A DNA stretch of 64,000 bases. It comes from Kordia sp039026955 (GTDB taxonomy: Bacteria > Bacteroidota > Bacteroidia > Flavobacteriales > Flavobacteriaceae). This document shows positions 9,490 to 20,267 of the stretch, in pieces (position 1 is the first letter of the stretch; every line of letters begins with the position of its first letter). The notes under the pieces are model-generated. The model made no database searches. It worked only from the letters and a program-made list of their open reading frames with translations, and had not been told where the DNA came from. The stretch lies in contig JBCCLH010000009.1 of NCBI GenBank assembly GCA_039026955.1, forward strand, positions 83,056 through 147,055. The letters are read 5' to 3'. A program made the translations under genes and the position numbers.

Positions 9490-9644
9490 CCGCCATAAAA
9501 AGCCAGTTCTATTAAGTTGAAGTTATGTTACTGTGAATCCCTTTTGAAAAAAATGTAACCACAGTTTTACGAACGTTAAGTAATTGTTTTTTAACAAGTT
9601 CAAATTGGCTGTAAGGTTCTTTTGTTTTTGTAAGGACTTTCTCT

Positions 9645-9652
9645 TACATTTA
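9645..9652 (+). promoter_or_regulatory. Candidate -7 box for TPR-HTH regulator at 9675
   Basis: TACATTTA ends 22 bp before the ATG at 9675 and matches TAnnTTTG at all but the last base. No TGCACCCC-type direct repeat occurs at the matching upstream distance, so this regulator gene lacks the shared operator seen elsewhere in the island. Confidence 0.4.
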
Positions 9653-9674
9653 TCCCCGTCCAAATCCCAATCAG

Positions 9675-11339
9675 ATGCGCAGGTATTGTTTTTGTTTCAT
9701 CACTATTTTACTGCAAGTTATCACGAGTTTTGCCCAAGAGAAAGACGCTGCGCTTATAGCTTTGGAACAAAATTTTGCGAAAGCTGCTAGCGATTCTTTA
9801 AAGGTAGATGCTTGTATTGCTTTGGGAAGGTATTATATTCCGCGCGATTTTAATCGGGTAGATTCTATTTTAAAAGCTGCAAAAGAGATCGTTGCGACTG
9901 CAACATATGATACACGTGATCATAAAGCGCGTATTTTACGACAGACCGGAATTTTATTCAATAAAAGATCTAATAGTCCGCAAGCACTTTCCTCCTATTT
10001 GGCAGCTAAGAAAATAGCAGAAAATTTAAAAGATTCAATTCAGATTTCAAATGATTATTCCAATATCGGTTCTTTATATTATCGACAGAAAGAATATCCG
10101 AAAGCTATTTTAAATTACAAAAAAGCCGCTGAGATTAACGATAAAATCAACGAATATCAGAGTCTAGGACGAAATTATCGTTTGATTGCTTTGGTATATT
10201 CTTATGAAGAAAATATAGATTCTACTGCATTTTATGTAGAAAAAGCAAAGGAAGTATTTACAAAAATCAACGATACTCCATGGCTCACCGAATTGAAATA
10301 TATTGAAGCCAAAGTTACTGTATTTCAAGGTGAGTATTTGAAAGGGATGACATTACTCCAATCCTATTTAGCGTATGTATTACAAGAAAATAAGGTCAAT
10401 AAAATTATAAATACACATCAGTTATTGGCTGAAATTTATTTGAATCTTCAACAATATCCAGCTGCATTAAAGAGCATTAATGATGCGTTGCGTATTGCCA
10501 ATAAAAATGATATAAAGAGCAGTCAGGTAAAAGCCTATAAAACACGCAGTGATATTTTCCGCAAAATGAATAAGGCAAATTTAGCACTTGCAGATTATGA
10601 TATGTATACGTTACTTTCTACAAATGTATTGAATGCCGATAAAATTAGGAAAGTTAAGGAAGTAGAATTGAATGCCGCTTTTGAAAAAAAGCAGCTATTA
10701 GATAGTCTTAAGTTTGAAGAAGAAAGAAAAGTTTTATTGTTGGAAACAGAGAATGAAGCCTTGCAGAAAAAATGGTATTTGGCACTACTAGTAATGCTGT
10801 TATTTGCAGTGGCTATGATTTTATACTTTGGAAACAACTATTTTAAAAAGCTTAAACTTAGAAAACAGGTACAAGCGCAAAAATTGAATTCAAAGATTGA
10901 TCAATTGAGTACTGAGATTAGTACCAAAAAGGAAGAAATTAGCGAATTGATGGCAGAAACCATCATACATTTGAACGCCAAAGAAAAGATTACCGAAAAC
11001 CTCAACAAACTTTCCAAACAAGAAGAAGGCATTTCGTTAACGGGAATTATTGCCGAATTGAAAGCTGATAAACTTGAAGATTCGAAATTGGTTTTATTGA
11101 AAGAAAATATAGAAACGCTGAATTATGAGTTTTTAAAACGACTTCGCGAGAAGCATCCAAATTTAACTAAAACTGATGTGGAAGTCTGTTCGTTTATCAA
11201 ACTTGGATTGTCACGAAAAGAAATTTCTGAACTTCGTAAGACAGGATTAGATGCGATAAAATCGACTCGTTTCAGACTCAAAAAGAAACTTGAGCTTACT
11301 GCTGAAGATTCTTTAGATGAATATGTAAAAAATTTATAA
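9675..11339 (+). CDS. Membrane-tethered TPR-HTH transcriptional regulator (paralog A)
   Basis: This 554-residue protein has a signal peptide (MRRYCFCFITILLQVITSFAQ) and tetratricopeptide-like helical pairs over about 30-340 (for example NIGSLYYRQKEYPKAILNYK). One transmembrane helix lies at about 366-386 (WYLALLVMLLFAVAMILYF), with a coiled coil at about 390-450. A LuxR/GerE-like helix-turn-helix lies at about 493-545 (HPNLTKTDVEVCSF ... SRKEISELR ... RFRLKKKL). The topology predicts periplasmic TPRs sensing a protein or peptide and a cytoplasmic DNA-binding tail, making a one-component membrane regulator. The same C-terminal module occurs in the genes at 28984, 36220 (broken), 38988 and 41088. 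It sits directly upstream of the operator and first LRR unit (11358 onward), which makes that unit a plausible target. Confidence 0.85.
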   Translation: MRRYCFCFITILLQVITSFAQEKDAALIALEQNFAKAASDSLKVDACIALGRYYIPRDFNRVDSILKAAKEIVATATYDTRDHKARILRQTGILFNKRSNSPQALSSYLAAKKIAENLKDSIQISNDYSNIGSLYYRQKEYPKAILNYKKAAEINDKINEYQSLGRNYRLIALVYSYEENIDSTAFYVEKAKEVFTKINDTPWLTELKYIEAKVTVFQGEYLKGMTLLQSYLAYVLQENKVNKIINTHQLLAEIYLNLQQYPAALKSINDALRIANKNDIKSSQVKAYKTRSDIFRKMNKANLALADYDMYTLLSTNVLNADKIRKVKEVELNAAFEKKQLLDSLKFEEERKVLLLETENEALQKKWYLALLVMLLFAVAMILYFGNNYFKKLKLRKQVQAQKLNSKIDQLSTEISTKKEEISELMAETIIHLNAKEKITENLNKLSKQEEGISLTGIIAELKADKLEDSKLVLLKENIETLNYEFLKRLREKHPNLTKTDVEVCSFIKLGLSRKEISELRKTGLDAIKSTRFRLKKKLELTAEDSLDEYVKNL

Positions 11340-11357
11340 TCAACAACTTAAAATTTT

Positions 11358-11416
11358 TGCACCCCATACTGCACCCCATGAATCCTTTTCAAAATTAGAA
11401 AAACTTTTTAGTATTG
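11358..11416 (+). promoter_or_regulatory. Operator-promoter P1: TGCACCCC direct repeat plus -7 box
   Basis: Two identical half-sites TGCACCCC lie at 11358-11365 and 11370-11377 (12-bp period). The -7-like box TAGTATTG is at 11409-11416, its first base 39 nt after the start of the second half-site. The micro-ORF ATG is 36 nt further on, at 11445. The same geometry is found at four other sites in the window. The -35 to -33 area lacks a good TTTG, consistent with a need for an activator. Confidence 0.7.
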
Positions 11417-11444
11417 CACCATCAAACACAGAAGCGATACACTT

Positions 11445-11606
11445 ATGAAAAGTCTGCGATTTTTTATTCAGTATTTATTTTCAAGAAAACCTAAACAAAC
11501 TTCCTCTTTGGAGCATTTAAAATCCAAAACAGAAGAGATGAAAGCTGAATTGGAATCGTTATCAGAATTTCAAAATTTTTTAAAAGAACTAAACGAAAAA
11601 CGCTAA
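11445..11606 (+). CDS. Micro-ORF coiled-coil protein, 53 aa (type I)
   Basis: This short ORF starts MKSLRFFIQYLFSRKPK, an aromatic and basic amphipathic stretch. It continues with a charged helix (SLEHLKSKTEEMKAELESL, then SEFQNFLKELNEKR). A close relative of 52 residues precedes the LRR gene at 20533; KSKTE, MKAELESLSEF and NFLKELN are shared. Conservation of this pair, the promoter just upstream and the 17-bp gap to the next ATG show it is a real gene, translated first in the LRR operon. The N-terminal half might lie on the inner membrane face and the rest form a coiled coil. No function is known to me; a chaperone, leader-type translational control or a regulator-binding peptide are all possible. 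Confidence 0.75.
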   Translation: MKSLRFFIQYLFSRKPKQTSSLEHLKSKTEEMKAELESLSEFQNFLKELNEKR

Positions 11607-11623
11607 CTATCTATTTTATTCTC

Positions 11624-14600
11624 ATGAAAAGACACCTATTTTTTATTGCATGTTGCATGACACTTATGCTGTATGGTCAAACCAATTCCATAGCGGTGAC
11701 TTCAATCGGCATACACAATTTGGCTACTGAAAATTCAGAAAGCAACAAAATGAACTACACTGCCATTCCCGATGCCAATTTTGAAGCGGCTTTGGTTGCT
11801 TTAGGAATTGATACTGTTCCTAATGATGGACAAGTGCTTACGGCAGATATTCAAGGAGTGACTAGCTTAAACTTAGACAACCAAAACATCGACGATTTAA
11901 CAGGAATTGAAGATTTTATAGCGTTGACTAATTTAAATTGTAGAAGAAACAATCTTACGACACTCAATGTCTCTCAAAATGTATTGTTAGAATCGCTGAA
12001 TGCAGCGCAAAACAATCTTACTACTGTAGATATCTCTAATAATTTATCGTTAGATACATTAACCTTATTCTTCAATGATCTTACTTCGATTGATGTGTCT
12101 AACAACACAGCATTGGAAATTTTAAATATATATTCAAATGATAATTTGACAAGTTTAGACATTATAACTAATACGCTTTTAAAAGAAGTATATGTATTTA
12201 ATACTGGTATTACTTCGTTAGATGTAAGCAATAACACTGATTTAAGAGAACTCCGTGCTTATAATACACCACTAGCTACCATTGATGTGTCAAATAATAC
12301 CCTACTGGAAGAACTTCGCGTAGACAATACCAATGTGACAGTGTTGGATGTAACGAACAATTCCAATCTTGTTACACTACGCGTAGATAATACAAGCATT
12401 CAAACCTTAGATTTGAGCAATCAAACTAGTTTAGTAAATCTTTATGCCAACGATACCAGTTTAAATTCATTAAACATTCAAAACGGAAACAATACCAATG
12501 TCAATACATTCAACGTTACCAACAATCCAAATTTAATGTGTATTACTGTAGATGATGCTGCGTACAGTACTACCAACTGGACTAATATCGATGCAGGCAT
12601 GTTTTTCAGTACGGGAGATTGTCGCTACACGCAAATTCCAGATGCTGATTTTGAAACCGAATTAGAAGCGTTAGGAATCGATGATATTACAAATGATGGT
12701 CAAATCCCTACAGCACAGATAGAAATCGTTACAGTATTAGATATTACTGACGAAGGAGTTGCTGATTTAACAGGGATTGAAGATTTTATTGCATTAGAAG
12801 AATTGAAGGCAAATGGTAATAATATCACTTCTTTAGACATTTCTAACAGTCCAGCTTTAAAAGTACTTTGGCTTACAGGTGGCACTAACAACCTTAGTAC
12901 ACTTGATCTTAGTAATAATCCATTAGTAGAAGATCTTAAAATACAATATTCAGGAACTTCCATTGATATTGCTAACAATACTGCTTTAGAGGAGTTTGAA
13001 TGTACCAATTGTGGACTTACTTCTTTAAATACAAGTACGAATACCAATTTGCGTAGACTAGAGCTTGACGATACACCTATTGCATTACTTGATTTGAGCA
13101 CAAATGCTGAATTAAGAGCGTTAGGAGTTGACAATACCAATTTAGTTGCACTAGATCTATCTAACAATTCTCTATTTAATGATCTGTCTGCAAACAATAT
13201 TGCCACATTAACAACTTTAAATGTTCAAAATGGAAATAATACGGCAATAAACACTGCAACTTTTCAAGTAACTGGCAATCCATTAGTAACATGTATCACT
13301 GTGGATGATGTTTCGTATAGTACTACCAATTGGACCAATATTGATGTCGGCATGTTCTTTAGTACAGGAGAATGTCGCTATACACAAATTCCAGATGCCA
13401 ATTTTGAAGCCGCTTTGGAAACCTTGGGCTATGATGATATTTCTGGCGATGGGCAAGTTCCTACAGCAGCAATTGAAGTTGTGACCAATTTAAATATTAA
13501 CAACCAAGGAATTTCTGATCTGACAGGAATTGAAGATTTTAGTGCATTAAGGCAACTGAACGTAAATGGTAACAGTTTAACTTCTTTAAATATTTCAAAT
13601 AATACAGTATTGCGAGTGCTTGAAGCTACAGGTAATGTATTCAATACATTAGATCTAAGTGCCAATGTTGCATTAGAAGAGATAAAATTATCCAATTTTT
13701 CAGGCACTTCCATAGACATTGCCAATAATACAACTTTAGTAAATTTTGAATGTACAGATTGTAATTTGTCGACACTAGACACAAGTGCAAATACAGGTTT
13801 GGAGGAGTTGGATCTCGCAGGTTCATCCGTGACTTCGCTTGACCTAAGCAATAATGTTGTTCTACTTATATTACAAATAGAAAATACAGATATAACCTCC
13901 CTAGACCTATCTAATAATGTTGCATTGCTCATTCTTATAGCCAATAATATTTCGACCCTAACAAGTTTAAACATTCAAAATGGCACAAACACAAGCATAC
14001 TCGGATTTGAAACTACGGGGACGCCTGTTCCTTGTATATTGGTAGATGATGTAGCCTATAGTACCGCCAATTGGACATTTATTGATACAATTTCACGATT
14101 CAGTGATACCAATTGTAATTACACCGCAATTCCTGATGCTAATTTTGAAGCTGAATTGGTTGCTTTAGGATATGATAATGTCTCAGGTGATGGGCAAGTA
14201 CTCACTAGTTTAATTGAAACTGTAACAACGTTAGATGTAAGCAGTAAAAATATTTCAGACCTAACAGGAATCGAAGATTTTACAGCTTTAGTCACATTAA
14301 ACTGTGAAGCAAATACACTAACGGCATTAGATATTTCTAGCAATACTGCACTAGAAACCTTATTGGCACAAAACAATCAAATTGCTGCTCTTGATATTTC
14401 TCAAAATACAAGTTTGAAGAATATTGATGTTGGAAATAATCCAATTCCGTCTTTGAATCTTTCTAATAATTCTCAAATAACCAAATTGGAATGTAATGGA
14501 ACAAATATAACTACGTTAGATATCACAAATCTTACACAACTAGACTTTATAGAAGCGCATAATACGAGTATTTCGACACTGGATTTAAGTCAAAATACAA

Positions 14601-17600
14601 TACTAAGATTTGCGAACTTATTAAACACAAATTTGAGCACATTAGATGTTTCTGCAAATATAGGTTTAACTACGCTTTGGTTGAATAACACGCCGTTAAC
14701 AACTTTAGATCTTACTACAAATACACTGTTACAGTCTTTACGTACGTGGGAAACAAATATTACCGAGCTAGACTTAACAAATCAAACGGCATTGCAAGCA
14801 TTTTGGGGACAAAATGGCGCGTTGGAAAAATTAAATATTAGAAGTGGAACGAATACGAGTTTAAATACTTTTGATGTTAGAAATAATCCAAATTTAACCT
14901 GTGTCCTAGTAGATGATGTCGCATACAGTACCACCAATTGGACACTTGTAGATGCAACTACGAGTTTTAGCAGTACATATTGCGATTATACTGCAATTCC
15001 AGATGCCAATTTTGAAGCAGCCTTAAACACTTTAGGATATGATGATACTGCTGCTGATGGACAAGTCCCAACCGAATTGATTGAAGGCGTAACTTCTTTA
15101 GACGTAAGCAATCAAAACATTGCAGACTTGACAGGAATTGAAGATTTCGCAGCATTAATAGATTTAAATGTTGATACGAATACGTTAACTAGTTTAGATG
15201 TTAGCAACAATACGGATTTACAAACGCTAAATTTTGATAACAATACTATTGCCACCTTAAATTTAGGAACTATTTCAGGATTAACTTCCATTGAAGGACG
15301 TTACAATCAGTTGACAACGCTAGACTTAAGTAACAATCCTAATTTAACGTTTATCAATTTGAGAAATAATCTATTATCTTCAATTAATATATCAAACAAT
15401 CCGCTTTTAGAAACCATAACCATAAGAGGGAACGCTTCACTGACCAGTCTTGACTTGAGTAATAAACCCAACTTAAGATCATTATTCCTTCAAGATTCTG
15501 GCTTAACAGCATTAGATGTTTCACAAAACCCATTACTGGAAAAAATTGTAATTGAACGTGTAAATTTCAATGCAATTGATGTATCTAACTTACCAAACTT
15601 ATTCGAATTGCGCATTGCAGATAATAATTTTACAGCACTAGATGTATCTAACAATCCAGTGTTAGTTCGATTGGAATGCGAAAACAACGATCTTACCTAT
15701 TTAAACATCAAAAATGGCAACAATACCCATATGCCGAATGCTGATTTCATAGCAACAGGAAACCCAAATTTAACCTGTATTTTGGTAGATGATGCCGTTT
15801 GGAGTGCTACAAACTGGACTAATATTGATGTGACAGCTAGTTTTAGTGACATCTATTGTCGCTACACAGCCATTCCAGATGCAAATTTCGAAGCGGAATT
15901 AGAAGCGCTAGGATATGATGATATTTCAGGTGACGGACAAGTGCCAACAGCACTAATTGAAGGAATCACAAGTTTAGCAGTTCCTAATAAAGGCATTAAC
16001 GACTTAACAGGAATTGAAGACTTTGTCGCATTAACTTCCTTAAACTGTAGACTCAATAATTTAATTGCACTAGATGTAAGTCAAAATGTGTTATTAAGTA
16101 CCCTAACAGCAGACACGAATAGCATTGCAGCTATTGATCTATCAAACAATACGAATTTAGCTATTTTAAATCTTGCGGGAAGCAACTTAACTTCACTAGA
16201 TATCTCCAATAATACCTTACTAAGACAATTATATATAAACGGTAACGGCGGATTAACAAGTTTAAACATTAGCAATAATACAGAGTTGGTAGCAATAAGA
16301 ACATATAGTACAAATATTGCTTCGTTAGATGTGAGCGTTCATCCTGACTTGGAATCGTTACAAAGTCAAGGATCACCACTTGCTAGTATTGATCTCTCAA
16401 ACAATCCTTTGTTAGAAACACTACGTTTAGAAAACACCAATATTACCGCATTAGATGTAACTAACAATCCGAATATCACATCATTACGTGTAAACGATAC
16501 TTCCATTGAAACCTTAGATTTGAGCAATCAAACAGCTTTACAAACGCTGTATGCAAACGATACAAGCTTGCGTTCCCTAAATGTTCAAAATGGAAACAAT
16601 ACCAATGTGACTACGTTTAGAGCAGAAGACAATCCAAACTTAAGCTGTATTTTGGTCGATGATGTAGCATACAGTACCACAAACTGGACAAATATTGATG
16701 CTGGTTTGGTATTCTCAAATACATATTGTGAATACACTGCCATTCCAGATGCAAACTTCGAAGCACGATTAGAAGCGTTAGGATATGATGATATTTCTGG
16801 CGATGGACAAGTACCAACACCATTGATTGAAGTCGTAACCACCTTAGACATCAATTCGCAGGGTATTGCAGATATGACAGGAATTGAAGGTTTTATAGCT
16901 CTGGAAGAATTGAGTGCAGCGCTAAATACATTCACAAGTTTAGATCTTTCTAACAATACAGCTTTACGAATTCTAACAACAAAATTCACACCAATTGCGA
17001 CATTAAATATCACTGCCAACACACAGTTAGAACAATTGGTATGTTCGTTCAACGATTTAAGTAGTTTAGATATTTCAGCAAATACGGTATTGACCTATTT
17101 AGAATGTAATAACAATTCGATTGGAAGCTTAGACGTTTCAACCAATACAGCGTTGCTAGACGTACGTTGTGGAAATAATGCACTAACAAGTATTGATCTC
17201 ACCAATAACACACTACTAACAACTTTTTGGTGTGATAATAATATGATTACAAGTTTAGATTTGTCATTGCAAACTGCATTAACATCTTTTCTTGCAAATG
17301 ACAACGACTTAAACTCCCTTAACCTTAAAAATGGAAACAATACAAATGTGACCAACTTTTTAGCAACGAACAATCCAAACTTAAACTGTATTGTTGTTGA
17401 TGATGAAGTGTATAGTACCGCAAATTGGACAGGAATTGATGCCACAGCCTATTTTACAGATGTGGATTGTCGCTACACTGCCATTCCAGATACAAACTTC
17501 GAAGCTGCCTTAGAAAGCTCAGGTTTTGATGATATCTCAGGAGACGGACAAGTGCCAACACGATTAATTGAAGGTTTATTATTACTAACCGTAGACAATC

Positions 17601-19687
17601 AAGGAATTACAGATCTAACTGGAATCGAAGATTTTACAGCATTGCAACAACTTCGCATTCGTAACAATAACATTACAACGCTTGATGTAAGTGCAAATCT
17701 TGATTTAAGGCTATTATATGCTGGTGGAAATGATCTTAGCACACTGGATATTTCTGCAAACACTATGTTGCGACAATTACAATGTCAGTCAAATAGAAAT
17801 CTAAATAGTTTAGTATTAGGAAACAACACTAACTTGGATAATGTAAGAGCAGATAATACAAATATTTCAACATTAGATGTAGCTGCCAATACAGGACTTA
17901 CGACACTTCGTATTCACGATACAGCATTAATATCGTTAGACTTGTCAACATTAACATCATTAACAAACTTACGATGCTATGATACCAACATTAGCTTCTT
18001 AAACATGCAAAATGGTAACAATACCAACGTAACATTTTTTGATATCACCAATAATGCAAACCTAAGTTGTGTTTTGGTAGATGATGTTGCGTATAGCACA
18101 ACCAATTGGACGGATATCGATGCTGGTTTGGTATTCTCAGATACCTATTGCCGTTACACCAACATTCCAGATGCGAATTTTGAAGCACGTTTAGAAGCTT
18201 TAGGGTACGATGATATTTCTGGAGATGGACAAGTACCGACAGCCTTAATTGAAGTCGTGACAAACTTAGACATTAGAAATGAAGGAATTACAGATGTAAC
18301 TGGAATGGAAGATTTTAGTGCATTGATCACGCTGGATGTTTCAGATAATACCATTGGAACAATTGATATTTCTAACAGTACAAACCTTACATTACTAGAA
18401 GCAAATACTTGTGGATTAACGAGTCTAGATATTTCTCAAAACCCAGCATTATTTAGTGTGTCAGCGCATTCCAATCAACTGACAAGTTTAAACACAACCA
18501 ATAACACAGGATTGGAAAGCATCACTCTCTACGGGAATTTGCTCACTGCTGTAGATTTTACAACAAACACGGCATTGGATTATGTAGATGTATTTCAAAA
18601 TCAATTAACAGCGCTCGATCTTCGCACCAATACAGATGTGGAAGTCTTATTCTGTGACAACAACAATATTACAAACTTAGATTTGAGTCTAAACTCAAAA
18701 TTGGAGACAATTTCTTGTAGTGGTAACGAATTGATCAGTCTCAATGTTCAAAACGGAAACAACATTGCAATTACTTCATTTGATGCGTTAAACAATGATG
18801 ATTTATACTGCATTCTGGTAGATGATGAAGCCTACAGTACCACGAATTGGACCAACAAAGATGCACAAGCTAACTTTAACGAAACCAGTTGTGATTTTGT
18901 GATAGTAGATGTTGATGTCTTTTTACAAGGTGCCTTAATCAATCCAAATTCAGGAGAAGAAACCTTAATGCGTGACGATTTACGTATCGCTGGTGCTGTA
19001 TATGACGGAACTTCCCCATATGGAGATGATGCTATTATTACGATGGATGTAGGTATCGGAGATAATGGTGTGAATTCTATGGTAGATTGGATTTGGGTAG
19101 AATTGCGTGATGCAGGAAGTCCAACAACGGTTATTGCAGGACAATCAGCCGTACTGCAACGCGATGGTGATATAGTAGATACTTCCGATGACGCGAATCC
19201 GTTAACCTTTGACAATGTTCCTGCTGGAGATTATTATATCGTGGTAAAACATAGAAACCATTTGGGAATTATGTCTGCAAGCGCAATTTCATTAAAGCAA
19301 GTGTCATCCACAATTGACTTTACCGATGCAACCAATGAAATCACATACGGAAGCAATGCACAAACAACCTTTGGAATGCCAACGAATGTCGTAGCCATGT
19401 GGGCAGGAAATGTAAATGGAGATACAGTTGTGCAATATTCAGGAGTAAGTCCTGATACGCCAGACATTCTATCTACAGTCCTCAACGATGCTGGAAACTT
19501 CTTGAATTTCCCAACATACGTAGTAAGCGGTTACAATACAGACGATGTCAATTTAGATGGAAACACACAATATTCAGGAACAGATCCTGATACGCCATTC
19601 ATCTTACAAAATGTACTAGCGCATCCTGGAAACTTCCTAAACTTTAGTACCTATCAAATCGTAGAACAATTACCTGAAAACGAGTAA
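11624..19687 (+). CDS. Giant secreted LRR protein 1, nine modules
   Basis: This is a 2687-residue protein with a signal peptide (MKRHLFFIACCMTLMLYG). Nine modules have their YTxIPDxxFE motifs near residues 48, 338, 589, 836, 1125, 1417, 1707, 1954 and 2181. Each module opens with IPDANFEAALEALGYDD, then an EF-hand-like loop (DISGDGQVPT) and DLTGIEDFxAL. Then come bacterial LRRs of about 21 residues (LTSLDVSNNTAL type), and a cap (NLTCILVDD ... YSTTNWT ... YC) with two conserved Cys. From about 2428 a shared C-terminal region follows: FLQGALINPNSGEE, LMRDDLR, VDWIWVELRD, LLQRDGDIVD, KHRNHLGIMS. It ends in two dockerin-like loops (GNVNGDTVVQYSG, DVNLDGNTQYSG). No T9SS tail is visible. It is probably a surface or secreted binding protein. 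It lies 17 bp after the micro-ORF in one operon. Confidence 0.9.
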   Translation: MKRHLFFIACCMTLMLYGQTNSIAVTSIGIHNLATENSESNKMNYTAIPDANFEAALVALGIDTVPNDGQVLTADIQGVTSLNLDNQNIDDLTGIEDFIALTNLNCRRNNLTTLNVSQNVLLESLNAAQNNLTTVDISNNLSLDTLTLFFNDLTSIDVSNNTALEILNIYSNDNLTSLDIITNTLLKEVYVFNTGITSLDVSNNTDLRELRAYNTPLATIDVSNNTLLEELRVDNTNVTVLDVTNNSNLVTLRVDNTSIQTLDLSNQTSLVNLYANDTSLNSLNIQNGNNTNVNTFNVTNNPNLMCITVDDAAYSTTNWTNIDAGMFFSTGDCRYTQIPDADFETELEALGIDDITNDGQIPTAQIEIVTVLDITDEGVADLTGIEDFIALEELKANGNNITSLDISNSPALKVLWLTGGTNNLSTLDLSNNPLVEDLKIQYSGTSIDIANNTALEEFECTNCGLTSLNTSTNTNLRRLELDDTPIALLDLSTNAELRALGVDNTNLVALDLSNNSLFNDLSANNIATLTTLNVQNGNNTAINTATFQVTGNPLVTCITVDDVSYSTTNWTNIDVGMFFSTGECRYTQIPDANFEAALETLGYDDISGDGQVPTAAIEVVTNLNINNQGISDLTGIEDFSALRQLNVNGNSLTSLNISNNTVLRVLEATGNVFNTLDLSANVALEEIKLSNFSGTSIDIANNTTLVNFECTDCNLSTLDTSANTGLEELDLAGSSVTSLDLSNNVVLLILQIENTDITSLDLSNNVALLILIANNISTLTSLNIQNGTNTSILGFETTGTPVPCILVDDVAYSTANWTFIDTISRFSDTNCNYTAIPDANFEAELVALGYDNVSGDGQVLTSLIETVTTLDVSSKNISDLTGIEDFTALVTLNCEANTLTALDISSNTALETLLAQNNQIAALDISQNTSLKNIDVGNNPIPSLNLSNNSQITKLECNGTNITTLDITNLTQLDFIEAHNTSISTLDLSQNTILRFANLLNTNLSTLDVSANIGLTTLWLNNTPLTTLDLTTNTLLQSLRTWETNITELDLTNQTALQAFWGQNGALEKLNIRSGTNTSLNTFDVRNNPNLTCVLVDDVAYSTTNWTLVDATTSFSSTYCDYTAIPDANFEAALNTLGYDDTAADGQVPTELIEGVTSLDVSNQNIADLTGIEDFAALIDLNVDTNTLTSLDVSNNTDLQTLNFDNNTIATLNLGTISGLTSIEGRYNQLTTLDLSNNPNLTFINLRNNLLSSINISNNPLLETITIRGNASLTSLDLSNKPNLRSLFLQDSGLTALDVSQNPLLEKIVIERVNFNAIDVSNLPNLFELRIADNNFTALDVSNNPVLVRLECENNDLTYLNIKNGNNTHMPNADFIATGNPNLTCILVDDAVWSATNWTNIDVTASFSDIYCRYTAIPDANFEAELEALGYDDISGDGQVPTALIEGITSLAVPNKGINDLTGIEDFVALTSLNCRLNNLIALDVSQNVLLSTLTADTNSIAAIDLSNNTNLAILNLAGSNLTSLDISNNTLLRQLYINGNGGLTSLNISNNTELVAIRTYSTNIASLDVSVHPDLESLQSQGSPLASIDLSNNPLLETLRLENTNITALDVTNNPNITSLRVNDTSIETLDLSNQTALQTLYANDTSLRSLNVQNGNNTNVTTFRAEDNPNLSCILVDDVAYSTTNWTNIDAGLVFSNTYCEYTAIPDANFEARLEALGYDDISGDGQVPTPLIEVVTTLDINSQGIADMTGIEGFIALEELSAALNTFTSLDLSNNTALRILTTKFTPIATLNITANTQLEQLVCSFNDLSSLDISANTVLTYLECNNNSIGSLDVSTNTALLDVRCGNNALTSIDLTNNTLLTTFWCDNNMITSLDLSLQTALTSFLANDNDLNSLNLKNGNNTNVTNFLATNNPNLNCIVVDDEVYSTANWTGIDATAYFTDVDCRYTAIPDTNFEAALESSGFDDISGDGQVPTRLIEGLLLLTVDNQGITDLTGIEDFTALQQLRIRNNNITTLDVSANLDLRLLYAGGNDLSTLDISANTMLRQLQCQSNRNLNSLVLGNNTNLDNVRADNTNISTLDVAANTGLTTLRIHDTALISLDLSTLTSLTNLRCYDTNISFLNMQNGNNTNVTFFDITNNANLSCVLVDDVAYSTTNWTDIDAGLVFSDTYCRYTNIPDANFEARLEALGYDDISGDGQVPTALIEVVTNLDIRNEGITDVTGMEDFSALITLDVSDNTIGTIDISNSTNLTLLEANTCGLTSLDISQNPALFSVSAHSNQLTSLNTTNNTGLESITLYGNLLTAVDFTTNTALDYVDVFQNQLTALDLRTNTDVEVLFCDNNNITNLDLSLNSKLETISCSGNELISLNVQNGNNIAITSFDALNNDDLYCILVDDEAYSTTNWTNKDAQANFNETSCDFVIVDVDVFLQGALINPNSGEETLMRDDLRIAGAVYDGTSPYGDDAIITMDVGIGDNGVNSMVDWIWVELRDAGSPTTVIAGQSAVLQRDGDIVDTSDDANPLTFDNVPAGDYYIVVKHRNHLGIMSASAISLKQVSSTIDFTDATNEITYGSNAQTTFGMPTNVVAMWAGNVNGDTVVQYSGVSPDTPDILSTVLNDAGNFLNFPTYVVSGYNTDDVNLDGNTQYSGTDPDTPFILQNVLAHPGNFLNFSTYQIVEQLPENE

Positions 19688-20267
19688 AAAATTATAACGA
19701 TACAGAGATCATACTACACTTCATTGCTACAGTTTACAAGTTGTAGCAATGAAGATGAAGTTAATCCGATGACGGTAGCATAAGTAAGGGGAAAGAAATG
19801 TCCTTTTATAGCGTAAGTTCGACTTAAAAAATCGCTAAATCTCATAATAACTAATTGTCAGTTCGAGCATTATCGTAGATACCGAGCGAAGCGCATGAGA
19901 ACAGTTGAGAATTAATAATTTCTAAGGAATCTCGATAGCTTCGCTAGGTATCTTCAATTAAAATGCATTTTAATTTCGGTAATGCTCGATTTGACATTAA
20001 TTGTAAAGTATTATATAAATCAGATGTATATCGGAATAGATATATCAAACTCACGTTTTTGTAATTATTCCCTTCAAGTTGAATAAAACTCGTGGTAAAA
20101 TTTGATCATTTATAAAGCTTCGTTTGTCTAGAAAAAATCTAAGCTTCATGAGATACGCCTGATTAGCTTAAAATCGACAGTCTTCTCCTTAAATAAAAAT
20201 TAAATTAAGTCATTAAAAAATCTTAAAATTAAACACAAGCAATTAAAAATCAACACTTTATCAGTAC
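19688..20267. other. Intergenic region with hairpin and dispersed repeat
   Basis: CATTGCTACA (19722-19731) and TGTAGCAATG (19742-19751) form a perfect 10-bp hairpin 35 bp after the LRR1 stop. It has no T-run, so it is not a standard terminator. A dispersed TGTCA...TGACA repeat occupies 19856-19996 (GTTCGAGCATTATCGTAG ... GCTCGATTTGACA). The segment 20000-20260 is AT-rich with no supported gene. Confidence 0.55.

Noticed and set aside
9645..9670. Possible sixth copy of the operator (ATCCCC and ATCCCA 12 bp apart) before the gene at 9675
   Set aside because: The pair lacks the TG half-site and lies downstream of the -7 box, not 39 nt upstream of it.
19600..19687. T9SS sorting domain at the end of the LRR proteins
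   Set aside because: The C-termini end in dockerin-like loops and NFSTYQIxEQLPEN. There is no YPNP block, GxYxV block or type B motif.
19722..19751. Terminator after LRR1
   Set aside because: The 10-bp hairpin is perfect but has no T-tract on either strand, so I report it only as a hairpin.
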